Positions 20,619 through 29,063 of a DNA stretch of 33,493 nt are shown piece after piece (within the stretch, counting starts at the first letter, position 1; every line of letters begins with the position of its first letter). The stretch comes from a virus, in IMG/VR virus record IMGVR_UViG_3300020172_003222, positions 1-33,493 of that record; one strand, given 5' to 3'. The notes beneath the pieces are model-generated. The model made no database searches, was not told the origin of the DNA, and saw only the letters and a list, made by a program, of their open reading frames with translations. The position numbers were made by a program, and so were the translations under genes.

Positions 20619-20976
20619 TATGTTCTCCTGAATCTACTTCTGTTTGCATTTCGTCAAGCATCTTATTAAAATACTCAGCATCAAGTTGGACCATTACGTC
20701 TGTAATATACTTGTGATATCCTTTAAAGAAATACTTAAATAGCTCATCAAAGTTCTTATTACCATTGAAACTATTTTTTTGTACTTGCTTTGTACTAAGA
20801 TCTATAATAATCTTAGCACCAGTAATATCTTTTGAGCGCAGTCTTGTGCTGACATGAACCTGTTCATCGTATTGATGATTAGCAGGATCTTTCATATATC
20901 CTGCAATATGCGTCATCTTGGGATTCTTTGGTCTAGTTACATAGTGTGCTACAAGATAAATTGATTTTGTTTTCAT
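20596..20976 (-). CDS. Hypothetical phage protein
   Basis: 126 residues, mixed alpha/beta with a lysine- and aromatic-rich middle (NFDELFKYFFKGYHKYITD) and an acidic tail. It lies directly after the clamp-loader gene (four-base overlap), the position held in T4 by the small clamp-loader subunit gene 62. The sequence does not resemble T4 gp62 as I know it, so that role is speculative. Confidence 0.7.
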   Translation of the reverse strand: MKTKSIYLVAHYVTRPKNPKMTHIAGYMKDPANHQYDEQVHVSTRLRSKDITGAKIIIDLSTKQVQKNSFNGNKNFDELFKYFFKGYHKYITDVMVQLDAEYFNKMLDEMQTEVDSGEHNEETQAQ

Positions 20977-21896
20977 GATATTTGACTAAGTTCTACAAAC
21001 GTTGCTGATAAATTGATTTCATGATCAGTTACCAAGGAATGAGTTGCTGCACCTTTACGTATAACTTTAATTGCTTCATCCTGGCCTTCTGGTGTGCTGG
21101 ACCATAAATCAAGATTCTGATGCATCCAGGTAAACACACCTTCGCATTCATCAGCTGAAGTATGCGAACAAAATAATGTCCTGGCTTCTCTTATTTTTCC
21201 CTTTTTAAACAGCTCAATGACTTCTAATTTATAATCGGCGGTACTGTCATTGCTGCTACTCTTGGCGATAGTTAAAGTACCACTTACACCGTTACTTTGT
21301 AATAAATTTAAACACTTCCGTAGATCAGGGTAAGTCGCTCTAACATAACTGTCAAGAGAGTCTAGATCAAATTCTACACCTTCAGTCACTAACACAGTGG
21401 CAGCTCTAGCAGTAAATTCAGTCTGATCAGTTTTATCAATTATGATTTGCTGACAACGACTCTTTAACGGATTAATAATCTTGTGTGCTAGATTTGCAGT
21501 TAAAATAAATCTAGCTTGACTTTGATACGTTTCCATAAGTCCACGCAAGATGGCCTGTGCATTGTGCGACAAATAATCTGCTTCATCTAGTAACACAATC
21601 TTTAAGTCGCCAAAGGGCATTGTACTAACAAAGCCTTCAATTTTATTCTTAAGGAAGTCTACACCATTATCTCGACTGGCATTGACCTGCAAAAAGTCAT
21701 ATGGATCAATATCCAAACTGTTAACTAGTATCTTGGCCAGTGTGGTTTTACCAGTACCAGCTGGTCCAGTAAACAATAGATGAGGAACGCTTTTTTCTTT
21801 AACAAAATATTCAATTTGTTCCCGTTGTGCAGGATCAGTGAACACGTATCCATCTATAGTTGACGGGCGATATTTCTCAGTCCAAAGTTCTTTCAT
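20973..21896 (-). CDS. 44: Sliding-clamp loader large subunit (T4 gp44-like)
   Basis: 307 residues. AAA+ RFC-type ATPase: Walker A GPAGTGKT (44-51), Walker B VLLDEAD (101-107), sensor-1 TANL and the arginine-finger motif SRC (146-148). The first residues WTEKYRP are diagnostic of RFC/gp44. With gp62 it loads the gp45 clamp on DNA; gp45 is not in the window. Ribosome site GAGATAATC. It follows a small coupled ORF. Confidence 0.92.
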   Translation of the reverse strand: MKELWTEKYRPSTIDGYVFTDPAQREQIEYFVKEKSVPHLLFTGPAGTGKTTLAKILVNSLDIDPYDFLQVNASRDNGVDFLKNKIEGFVSTMPFGDLKIVLLDEADYLSHNAQAILRGLMETYQSQARFILTANLAHKIINPLKSRCQQIIIDKTDQTEFTARAATVLVTEGVEFDLDSLDSYVRATYPDLRKCLNLLQSNGVSGTLTIAKSSSNDSTADYKLEVIELFKKGKIREARTLFCSHTSADECEGVFTWMHQNLDLWSSTPEGQDEAIKVIRKGAATHSLVTDHEINLSATFVELSQIS

Positions 21897-21899
21897 AGA

Positions 21900-22010
21900 T
21901 TATCTCGATGTACACAGACTAAATCCTCGCCAAAAGCAACTTTGCTCCGGCCAGCCGTACTCATCTAGGTCAAGTTTATGACCATTTCTAATAGGTAATG
22001 ATGTTTGCAT
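21900..22010 (-). CDS. 36-residue ORF coupled to its neighbours
   Basis: ATG at 22010, TAA at 21900-21902. The product, rich in aromatics (EYGWPEQSCFWRGFSLC), has two cysteines. The ATG overlaps the upstream stop by one base (TAATG), the same coupling seen across the window, and AAAGAGAA stands at fair distance. It fills the space before the clamp-loader gene, which starts four bases after it. No known family. Confidence 0.6.
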   Translation of the reverse strand: MQTSLPIRNGHKLDLDEYGWPEQSCFWRGFSLCTSR

Positions 22011-22192
22011 TAAGTTCTCTTTATTAAATTGACTAATTTTTTAAGTTTTGACACATTGGATTGGGTGTCAATCTTAAATTCTGGTGGATGGTGAGGACAC
22101 TGCCCTTGATTAAAATTGCATGAAGGGCTATATGGCTTTCGACAAATAGCACATTTGGGTGTTTTAGTACTCACGGGTCTTGCGTTCGGCAT
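22010..22192 (-). CDS. Small zinc-binding-type protein (60 aa)
   Basis: C-A-I-C, then PSC, then GQCPHH in a short core (CAICRKPYSPSCNFNQGQCP) gives four Cys and two His, enough for a zinc knuckle. Similar 60-residue proteins are common in marine T4-like phages. The C-terminal 25 residues are a basic helix. It overlaps the GroES-like gene by 29 bases and precedes the 36-residue ORF. Perhaps nucleic-acid binding; function unknown. Confidence 0.75.
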   Translation of the reverse strand: MPNARPVSTKTPKCAICRKPYSPSCNFNQGQCPHHPPEFKIDTQSNVSKLKKLVNLIKRT

Positions 22193-22580
22193 GTACTGCA
22201 GTTGACATTGTGTTTATGTCTTCGGGTTCTTCGTCACTAACAAACATAATTGCTTCAGGATCTGCTCGTCGTATAACAAATTCTGCATTATCTTTGACAA
22301 TCTTAAGGCCACGACTCCACCGCCCGTGTTCAACCAGTATCCACTGTCCAACACGGATGTCTTGTTGTTCGGGACCAACGGCATATACCTTACTCCAGCG
22401 GGGACGAATACCGTCGGTCCTTCCGTCGTCTCCGAGTAACAGTACTCCACTGGCCAATTTGCGATCACTAAAGTCCATGTCGGTGACAATAACACTGTCA
22501 TGCAATGGTTTAATCGCACCCTCTATTTCTATTCCAAATTGATATCCACGTTTTTGATCAAACGGATTTTTGACTGCCAT
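22164..22580 (-). CDS. GroES/gp31-like co-chaperonin
   Basis: 138 residues. IKPLHDSVIVTDMDF (about 23-37) and VYAVGPEQQDIRVGQWILVE (about 65-84) match the GroES beta-barrel; the segment between (SDRKLASGVLLLGDDG) corresponds to the mobile loop that contacts GroEL. The extra N-terminal 20 and C-terminal 30 residues go beyond host GroES (about 95). In T4, gp31 replaces GroES so that the large major capsid protein can fold; the same role is likely. No GroEL gene in the window. Ribosome site AGAGAGG. Confidence 0.85.
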   Translation of the reverse strand: MAVKNPFDQKRGYQFGIEIEGAIKPLHDSVIVTDMDFSDRKLASGVLLLGDDGRTDGIRPRWSKVYAVGPEQQDIRVGQWILVEHGRWSRGLKIVKDNAEFVIRRADPEAIMFVSDEEPEDINTMSTAVHAERKTREY

Positions 22581-22592
22581 TTATGCCTCTCT

Positions 22593-23018
22593 TTAAATTC
22601 GTTGTGGTCCGGTTTTTTTAGGTACTTCTTTTTCAGCTGGTTTGGTCTTTGCTACTGCGTCGGCTAAGTTTCCACGAAGCCTTGGTTGTACCGGTTGTTG
22701 TGGTTCCGGATTAGTTTCCGGAGTTTCTTCATTGTTAGCATCGGCTGCAACAATAGGCTCGACCCAATCTTCGGTTAAGTCTCGTTTAACTTCGCGCTGA
22801 CGTGGTTCAATTTCCTTGTCAACTGCAACTGGAGAGTTTAATTTATAGTAATCTGCCATCATTTTACTTTTAGACACTTCTACAACACCTCCGGGGCCAA
22901 GTTGATCACCACGTGCATTTACTTTCATGTTACCAACAGCAATTGTTTCTTCGTTTTGAGCAATAATAGCATCAATATTAATTCTTTTTCCATTTGCCGT
23001 ACTGTATACTCTTTTCAT
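22593..23018 (-). CDS. Conserved T4-like phage protein of unknown function
   Basis: 141 residues. MKRVYSTANGKRINIDAII then NEETIAVGNMKVNARGDQLG is a pattern recurring in marine T4-like phages. The C-terminal half is proline- and charge-rich (about 75-141), probably disordered. Located in the replication block before GroES. Ribosome site AAGGAGAAC; a GGTAAATA box (23039-23046) gives a 15-base leader, so it may have a late start too. Confidence 0.78.
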   Translation of the reverse strand: MKRVYSTANGKRINIDAIIAQNEETIAVGNMKVNARGDQLGPGGVVEVSKSKMMADYYKLNSPVAVDKEIEPRQREVKRDLTEDWVEPIVAADANNEETPETNPEPQQPVQPRLRGNLADAVAKTKPAEKEVPKKTGPQRI

Positions 23019-23038
23019 AGTAGTTCTCCTTGTACCGA

Positions 23039-23046
23039 TATTTACC
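23039..23046 (-). promoter_or_regulatory. Possible late-type box GGTAAATA
   Basis: Minus strand GGTAAATATC. The predicted start at 23033 leaves a 15-base leader that contains AAGGAG. It overlaps the stop of the previous gene. Confidence 0.45.
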
Positions 23047-23569
23047 GCAAAAATTCATGTATGTCTAAATCATAATACATACTGTTGATTTTGTGAACAC
23101 CAAGTAAATATAGCACATAACTAGCCACACTTGATCCTCGTCCCACACCCCAAACTACGTTATTAGAACGCCAGGTATCTACGGTATACTTTAATTGTTT
23201 GAGTAAGTCAAACAATTCTCGTTCTTGATACAATAATAATTCTTCACCAACACGTTGTAGTTCTTGTTGAGTTTGGCACTTTCCCAATAACCATTTTGCT
23301 ATGTCTAACTGTTTGTACTCATCAGGCATAGTCCATTTATCTTGTAGCACACAATCAAACAATTCTATAGGTACGTCGTCCTTGTAATTGACAGGGAAGT
23401 ATCTTTTTAGTATAGGCAAATCATGACTGTGTGTATGTTCTCGAGATTGATTATATTGCCCGGGATCTGTTACATAGAATTTGGTAAGGTCAATGTCTGG
23501 CTGTTGATATAATATACCAACCAAATCCTCATCAGTGCAATATGATTCACCAAAACGATTATAATTCAT
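23042..23569 (-). CDS. DNA polymerase III alpha (DnaE)-like fragment, lacks catalytic aspartates
   Basis: 175 residues. The last 40 residues, with VVWGVGRGSSVASYVLYLLG and ending DIHEFLR, match the palm-domain GRGS motif of bacterial DnaE (xGRGSaxGSLVaYxLxIT...FeRFLN). In DnaE the catalytic D-x-D comes directly after this point, but here the protein stops. The PHP, thumb, fingers and remaining palm are missing. The N-terminal 130 residues resemble the region before the palm only weakly. It cannot polymerise by itself; either a degenerate remnant or a repurposed phosphate-binding domain. It overlaps the upstream gene by four bases. Confidence 0.75.
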   Translation of the reverse strand: MNYNRFGESYCTDEDLVGILYQQPDIDLTKFYVTDPGQYNQSREHTHSHDLPILKRYFPVNYKDDVPIELFDCVLQDKWTMPDEYKQLDIAKWLLGKCQTQQELQRVGEELLLYQERELFDLLKQLKYTVDTWRSNNVVWGVGRGSSVASYVLYLLGVHKINSMYYDLDIHEFLR

Positions 23570-23802
23570 TTGATATCAATTATGCCTTTAAACTTATCGC
23601 TTTTTGCTTCCATTTCTTCTAAAGTTTTTCTATTACGTTTATCCATCTCGTAACGATAGTTTTCTAGTATCATTTGCATTTGTGGGATTATGCTTGTAGG
23701 TCCAGAACGATAGGCTTGATTCATTTTGGACATTAATTCATTATATTTTTTATGCAGATCCTCGTTAGAGAGTCCAGATAAATCAGAAACAAGTGGGTGC
23801 AT
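23566..23802 (-). CDS. Small hypothetical protein conserved in T4-like phages
   Basis: 78 residues, helical: MHPLVSDLSGLSNEDLHKKY, then a second helix with YRYEMDKRNRK and an acidic/basic tail. Close in pattern to a small cyanophage ORF found near replication genes, function unknown. The start overlaps the mazG stop by one base; ribosome site AAGGAGATATC. Four-base overlap with the DnaE-like gene. Confidence 0.75.
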   Translation of the reverse strand: MHPLVSDLSGLSNEDLHKKYNELMSKMNQAYRSGPTSIIPQMQMILENYRYEMDKRNRKTLEEMEAKSDKFKGIIDIK

Positions 23803-24236
23803 TAGATATCTCCTTCTTGCCTGTTCTCCGATGAATGTACATTAAAGTGCCCACCAGGATAACGGCTCATAAGTTTATTTACGTTTTCCGCAATGACATC
23901 GTTAGGATCTAAGTTTAACGCACGACAAGCATTGATCCAGTACCACATGATGTCACCTAGTTCACGTTTCATATGGAATACGTTTTCTTCTGTAAGTGGT
24001 TTACCTTGGAATAACATTTTTTTAGGTATTTCACAGAACTCTCCGGTTTCGGCCGCGAGTCCCAATGCTCCAGTGATTAATAATGGAACGTTAATGTCTG
24101 GCCCGTGGGTGTCTGTTTCATAATTAAAGTTGGCATCTAATGTATCCAACCGATTCATAAATGTGGTTAGATCTTTTGAAGGAACGCTGGTTACTGCATT
24201 GACAAATTGGGAATAACGATTCAAATCTACGGTCAT
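23802..24236 (-). CDS. mazG: MazG-like nucleotide pyrophosphohydrolase
   Basis: 144 residues from the ATG at 24236 (AGGAG seven bases upstream); an in-frame ATG at 24260 would start inside the promoter. ETGE (63-66) and ELGD (92-95) form the ExxE...ExxD metal site of MazG-type dNTP or (p)ppGpp pyrophosphohydrolases. FQGKPL and the end SRYPGGHF are typical of phage members. It may tune host nucleotide pools or alarmone levels. First gene of the replication block; its ribosome site lies in the 3' arm of a terminator hairpin. Confidence 0.88.
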   Translation of the reverse strand: MTVDLNRYSQFVNAVTSVPSKDLTTFMNRLDTLDANFNYETDTHGPDINVPLLITGALGLAAETGEFCEIPKKMLFQGKPLTEENVFHMKRELGDIMWYWINACRALNLDPNDVIAENVNKLMSRYPGGHFNVHSSENRQEGDI

Positions 24237-24285
24237 AAAAAAACTCCTAGTATCGCACAATTATAAACTATGCAATGCTAGGAGT
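24237..24285 (-). terminator. Terminator hairpin with embedded ribosome site
   Basis: ACTCCTAG (24278-24285 read on minus) pairs with CTAGGAGT (24243-24250), the stem extending through further pairs with one mismatch, and is followed by U7 right up to the mazG ATG. It ends the fibre transcript. The AGGAG of the 3' arm is the mazG Shine-Dalgarno. Confidence 0.85.
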
Positions 24286-24288
24286 CAA
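24260..24288 (-). promoter_or_regulatory. Sigma70-type promoter of the replication block (TTGACT-17-TATAAT)
   Basis: -35 TTGACT at 24283-24288, -10 TATAAT at 24260-24265, spacer exactly 17 bases. Predicted +1 at 24253, leader of 17 bases with AGGAG. Both elements lie within the hairpin, the -10 in its loop. Likely an early promoter read by host RNA polymerase. Confidence 0.85.
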
Positions 24289-24299
24289 TTATTTTGGTA

Positions 24300-25247
24300 T
24301 TAATTTACTTTAAACCATCTCTTAACAGTGGAATTGTATGACAATTTAACAGTAACAGCATTGGTTATGCTTGCCGATGAAGCCCAGCTATTGGCCAATC
24401 CGTAAACAGATGTTACACCTGCAGTCATATTAGAAATAAAACAAGAAGTAATTGCAGTTAATGTTGTAAATTCTAGTTCACGACCGTCTTCGATTGATCC
24501 TGGCAAAGTAATAAACAAGTTGGCTACAGTACCAGTGGGGCTACAGTTGGCAATAAATCTATTATAGTTTACATTGGCAAAAAGATTCTGTCCGGTAACA
24601 ACGTTGGCTAAAAAGTAACTGGTATTGATTCGATCAGCAACATATCTGTTACGAGTTAAGTCTTTGATACCAAGGGTGGTACCTGAATTCACTGTGTAAA
24701 ATTCAAAGAAAAAATCCTGGGCGTTTGACAGTTCGTCGGCGGTAAATGTGATAATAGGTGGACTAGTACCATTCAATCCCACAACAGTATCTGGATCACC
24801 AAGTGTAACACTTGATGGCAATGTTAGTGTATAAGCGGTAGTTTCAATATGAACCCATAATTTAACACTGGCATATTGTCCGCTGGTATTAGATGGGAAA
24901 CTAAAGGCTAGTGTAGTTGACCCATTCATGGTAATTTTTTGCCAATTACCATTGGTAAAGTCTACAGTAATTGATCCGCTAACTGCACCAATGTCGTTAA
25001 AGTTTTCTCGCCATTGCGTTAAACTTGCTCCGACAACGGCATTTCCTGATAGATTGTTATCTAATGTGGTGTTTGTTAGTGCAGATTTCAGCACTGATTT
25101 ATTCTGCAGATCTTCTACTTCAGCTTTGATATAAGTAAAATTGTTTCGAATGTTGGTAAAATTATCACGGAAACCTTGACTGTCGTTGTCTTGGCCCGCA
25201 ACAGGGTACGTACCATCAATATTATTTGGATTAACTTGGCTTGTCAT
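24300..25247 (-). CDS. Phage structural protein, tail-fibre/adhesin related
   Basis: 315 residues. The N-terminus NPNNIDGTYPVAGQDNDSQG then FRDNFTNIRNNFTYIK is a short attachment-type motif recurring in structural proteins of marine T4-like phages (a related one, TAFGTVNDNFDLIN, opens the protein at 29063-30958). The rest is beta-rich, S/T/N-rich, as in fibre or baseplate-attached proteins. It starts immediately after the large Ig-like gene's stop (ATAATG). Last gene before the terminator at 24237. Confidence 0.75.
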   Translation of the reverse strand: MTSQVNPNNIDGTYPVAGQDNDSQGFRDNFTNIRNNFTYIKAEVEDLQNKSVLKSALTNTTLDNNLSGNAVVGASLTQWRENFNDIGAVSGSITVDFTNGNWQKITMNGSTTLAFSFPSNTSGQYASVKLWVHIETTAYTLTLPSSVTLGDPDTVVGLNGTSPPIITFTADELSNAQDFFFEFYTVNSGTTLGIKDLTRNRYVADRINTSYFLANVVTGQNLFANVNYNRFIANCSPTGTVANLFITLPGSIEDGRELEFTTLTAITSCFISNMTAGVTSVYGLANSWASSASITNAVTVKLSYNSTVKRWFKVN

Positions 25248-28200
25248 TTATACGAATACTCCATTTTGTGGGAATTTAATATATTTATCTAAAGATTCTG
25301 GAACCTCATATTTGTCTCTGTTGGTACTAAACACCGTTCCGCCCCGGATTCCACCACGCTTATCTCCGGCAGCTTCTCTACATATACAGCTTCCACCATC
25401 AAAGGTTGTTTCTGCAGTTCTTGTTGGGATTTGAAGTGGTATGAATCTAGGAATTGATTCCTCAAGACTCAATTTGTATTGGAGGGTAGTAGCGGGATAT
25501 GTTCGCCCGCTTCGAATTTTAATGGTCTGATTTACTATTAATTCTCTATAGAAATCAAGTTGAACTTCGGTGTCACCACCTTGATCAAAATATCCATTAA
25601 AAGCTCCAGGGATTGGACTATCAAACCCATACTCATCGCTGTCAAATACAATTTCTGATAACGTGATAAAATTCAGTGTCCAAATACCAGAACGTTGATT
25701 TACAGTGCTCAATCCACCTAATTTGTCTAAATACCCAGGAACTGATGTCGCTCTGTCCTCATACATCCAACCGTCATTGGCTCCTGATGTTTGAAAGTCA
25801 GACTGTTGAGCAAAAATAATTTTTTCTCCGTCAACAAAACTTGATACTCTATCAATTGATCCATTGAGTATTAGATTGCTTCTAGTCGCTCCATTGATAG
25901 AATCAAATGAAGTAAAAACTGCGTAATCCGCTGCTGCAGTACCATCAATTTTTACATAGGCGCCTGCAGAGGAGGAAATAGTATCAGACAACGTGATCAA
26001 ATTACCATTGATGCTAGTAACATGAGTTTGATTTTCGACGGGAATAATTGAATCTGTGTCTACGCTGGATACATCCCAACCAACACCTATAGAAATATTA
26101 TCTTCGATTTGTATAACATTGGCATTTGTATATTGAGCTTGCACCTCAGTGACAATGACCTCTGAACCACTTGATAATTTAGCATATTTGTCAAAACTAG
26201 TTTCTTTACTTAATTTAAAAGTAGACGTAGTGGTATCATAGTACTTTGAAAGATAATTTTCCCATTGGTATCTATCTGCTACAAATGAAAAATTAGCATT
26301 GGGCCATTTAGGGGTATTTTTAAGTCTATATTGAACTAATTTTGCTGCTCCGGGTATTACATATGCAAGCACCACTGCATTTATAGGTCCTAGCACCAAA
26401 CCATTTTCTTGAACAGAAGTCATCCAAGCTGGTATCGCACCTCGGTTAGTATAGCCAATGGCATTATCAATTCTATATTGCATATTGTTAAAACTATTGG
26501 GGTATATTACATTATATGAATTTCCATTATACAGATAGTCATTAGTTATTGATAATGTTTTTTGTAATGATGGACCTACTGTATCAAATTGCTGTGTGTC
26601 AATGGCATCCACATATATTACTTCATAGGTAATATTACCCAAGTAATCAATTGCTCGAGCTGTTTTAATGTCACCAAAGTTAATGTTTTTAGTGTAGTGG
26701 TTGTTTTCTATAGCCGAGGTATATGTTGAAATTTGTGCTGGGCTTAACCCTGCCAATAATAAAATTTTCAATGATTTGCGTACCCCAAAATATGGATCAT
26801 CAGGCCTATACACTAGCGAAGTTGGGAATAAATCTTGGTCATTGACAATATCTAAATATTTTCTTCTTTGTTCAGCTGACGGCAGAGATTTTAACCATAA
26901 ATTTTCGTAAGGTGCTAGATTTCTAGTTGTTATATGCACACGGAAGTTTTTGGTACTAGATATAGATCCATCTATAGCTTCGGCTTTGGCAGTAAAATAA
27001 CAGTCTTGATCAAATGTAGTACCACCGCCATCAATCGCTGTTGATACTGCATTTGTAGTAGCAGATGCTACTTTAGTAGTTGTTTCACTAGTAAAAGTAA
27101 GTAACGATCCTTGTGTAACATAAATTGCCGGACGTACCTCAATGGTAGTATCATTGATGATAGCAGTTACTTCACACCCAGCTGCCACCCCTACACCTTG
27201 TACCGTCATTCCTACAGAAATGTCTTGGGTTGATAATAAATTAATTTTACCAACACTGCCATCTAATGAAAAGAACCTAAAGGTAACTCGACCAATGAAT
27301 CTTCCGCTTCTAAGTAACTTTAATCCTTGTGGAACTCGTTTATATGGGTTATATGTAAGACTATATTCTAATTCTTTACCTAGATTGTTTGATGCAATTA
27401 GACCTAATTCACTGATTGCACCATTATCAATATCCCCTAATAGTTCGGGACTATGCCAGGTAATTGTTTCATTGACTGACCGTTTTACTTTAAAAGTAAA
27501 TATTTTTAAATCACTTACATACGACGGTGATGATGTTCTATATGCGGTGATATTTAAACTGTAAATTTTTTCATCTTCGGCTTGCGGAGGCAAAGTACCA
27601 TAAAGCCAACCGCTGTCTTGTTGTATACTAATACCAGCTGGTAATCCTTCAATTCCTTGATCGAATAATAAGGTATCATAACCAGTGCCTGCAGGATAGT
27701 CGCCAAGATCAACATATAATATTTCAATGTTATCTGTTGTTTTTGGAGCATATTTTGACAGCGTTCCACCGCTAGATGATGCATCGGTTCCTGTTTGAAA
27801 ATATGTAATTGTTGAGTCAGTTTTGCTGGTTATGGTGAACGTACCATTAAAACTCGTATCAGTGACACCAACAATGTTTACAGTATCGCCTTCATTAAAT
27901 GCATGCCCAGCTGCTGTTACTGTTACGTACTTTGCTACCCTGGCTATAGATGCAATTGAAAAATATGTAAAGGTAATTTGATTGCTGGCTACATTGTAAT
28001 CGGTTACTGGAGTTAAATATTCCCCATTGATTCTCACTGTTATTCTATAGGCGTTGACTGGAGTCTCGTCAATTGTATAAGGACCCACAGTGCCATTGCC
28101 CGCTGTAACATTGGCAGAACGACCACGATCTAGTTCATCCATTCCACTAAAAGCTGCTTCATCAACACGCCATGATGTTGGCTCTTCTTCGGGGTCGTAC

Positions 28201-29063
28201 GCCAGTAATTTATAGGCAAAAGTATCACCGGAAATTAATGTAGGATATTCATAGGTTACAGTTTCGCTGTAAAGAGGACTGTTATCGGAACCATATGATA
28301 TGGTGGTTGTAACTTCAGGAATATTTAATATAATTGGTCTATACTTGTTATCTGCATCAATCTTAATAAATGTGTTATTGATTGACGTAATAAAGTTGTC
28401 GGCGGTATAATTTCCTTTACTTACTACTAACAATCTGACGCTAACAGTATCAAATTTTAATCCATCAGTTACTTCTACTACAAAGTTATAATATTTGTCA
28501 GTGCTTTTTTGTGGCACATCAATTATCAGACTTTCTAAGGGTCCAGCCTCAAAACCTAATAGGTCTGTATTTGATTGAATAATTCCAAGATAGCCCGACA
28601 GTTTACCGCTGGTGCTTAGGGTAACGCCATCAGGCAGAGATCCTAACAGTATTCTATAAGTTTGTTGTGCGCTTGAATTGTCATTAATAGCAGAAAATTG
28701 ATATTCTAAATAGTTACCGTCAAACCAAGAACCTATTAAATCAGGTCGTGGTATAAATTCTGGTCCATTCACATTTCCCACTGTTAATGCAAATGATCTG
28801 TCAGCAATATTTCCGTCGGGATTAGTTGCTCGTACAGTAAAGGTATATGTTAATGATTGAATTGTGGGACTATCAATTGATGGAGTACCTGCTAATACCC
28901 CACTGGTGTTGACATGCATGCCGCCAGGTAAATCTCCACTGATGACGCTATAAAATAATGACTGTTCATCACTATCTTGGGCCACCAGGTCGTGTATATA
29001 GAACTGGGTTTCGGGAATACTACCAAGACTACCTTTAGGTGTTATCCAAGAAATTACACTCAT
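25248..29063 (-). CDS. Large Ig-like (He_PIG-type) virion structural protein
   Basis: 1271 residues, beta-rich. Several segments follow the putative-Ig/cadherin-like rule L-P-x-G...S-G-x-L-x-G (GDLPGGMHVNTSGVLAGTPS about residues 43-62, GSLPDGVTLSTSGKLSG about 141-157, EGLPAGISIQQDSGWLYGTL, and VPQGLKLLRSGRFIG), so at least four domains can be seen. Such arrays are typical of tail-fibre or baseplate proteins reaching toward the host. A C-terminal Cys pair (SCICREA) is near the end. It starts one base after the next gene's overlap. The exact position in the virion is unknown. Confidence 0.85.
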   Translation of the reverse strand: MSVISWITPKGSLGSIPETQFYIHDLVAQDSDEQSLFYSVISGDLPGGMHVNTSGVLAGTPSIDSPTIQSLTYTFTVRATNPDGNIADRSFALTVGNVNGPEFIPRPDLIGSWFDGNYLEYQFSAINDNSSAQQTYRILLGSLPDGVTLSTSGKLSGYLGIIQSNTDLLGFEAGPLESLIIDVPQKSTDKYYNFVVEVTDGLKFDTVSVRLLVVSKGNYTADNFITSINNTFIKIDADNKYRPIILNIPEVTTTISYGSDNSPLYSETVTYEYPTLISGDTFAYKLLAYDPEEEPTSWRVDEAAFSGMDELDRGRSANVTAGNGTVGPYTIDETPVNAYRITVRINGEYLTPVTDYNVASNQITFTYFSIASIARVAKYVTVTAAGHAFNEGDTVNIVGVTDTSFNGTFTITSKTDSTITYFQTGTDASSSGGTLSKYAPKTTDNIEILYVDLGDYPAGTGYDTLLFDQGIEGLPAGISIQQDSGWLYGTLPPQAEDEKIYSLNITAYRTSSPSYVSDLKIFTFKVKRSVNETITWHSPELLGDIDNGAISELGLIASNNLGKELEYSLTYNPYKRVPQGLKLLRSGRFIGRVTFRFFSLDGSVGKINLLSTQDISVGMTVQGVGVAAGCEVTAIINDTTIEVRPAIYVTQGSLLTFTSETTTKVASATTNAVSTAIDGGGTTFDQDCYFTAKAEAIDGSISSTKNFRVHITTRNLAPYENLWLKSLPSAEQRRKYLDIVNDQDLFPTSLVYRPDDPYFGVRKSLKILLLAGLSPAQISTYTSAIENNHYTKNINFGDIKTARAIDYLGNITYEVIYVDAIDTQQFDTVGPSLQKTLSITNDYLYNGNSYNVIYPNSFNNMQYRIDNAIGYTNRGAIPAWMTSVQENGLVLGPINAVVLAYVIPGAAKLVQYRLKNTPKWPNANFSFVADRYQWENYLSKYYDTTTSTFKLSKETSFDKYAKLSSGSEVIVTEVQAQYTNANVIQIEDNISIGVGWDVSSVDTDSIIPVENQTHVTSINGNLITLSDTISSSAGAYVKIDGTAAADYAVFTSFDSINGATRSNLILNGSIDRVSSFVDGEKIIFAQQSDFQTSGANDGWMYEDRATSVPGYLDKLGGLSTVNQRSGIWTLNFITLSEIVFDSDEYGFDSPIPGAFNGYFDQGGDTEVQLDFYRELIVNQTIKIRSGRTYPATTLQYKLSLEESIPRFIPLQIPTRTAETTFDGGSCICREAAGDKRGGIRGGTVFSTNRDKYEVPESLDKYIKFPQNGVFV

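Noticed and set aside
20596-20976. Clamp-loader small subunit gp62
   Set aside because: Only the position suggests it; the sequence gives no support that I can see.
23042-23569. Functional DNA polymerase III alpha
   Set aside because: Lacks both catalytic aspartates and most domains; only the GRGS region matches.
24237-24260. Start of mazG at the ATG at 24260
   Set aside because: It would include the terminator arm and the predicted +1 of the promoter; ATG 24236 has AGGAG.
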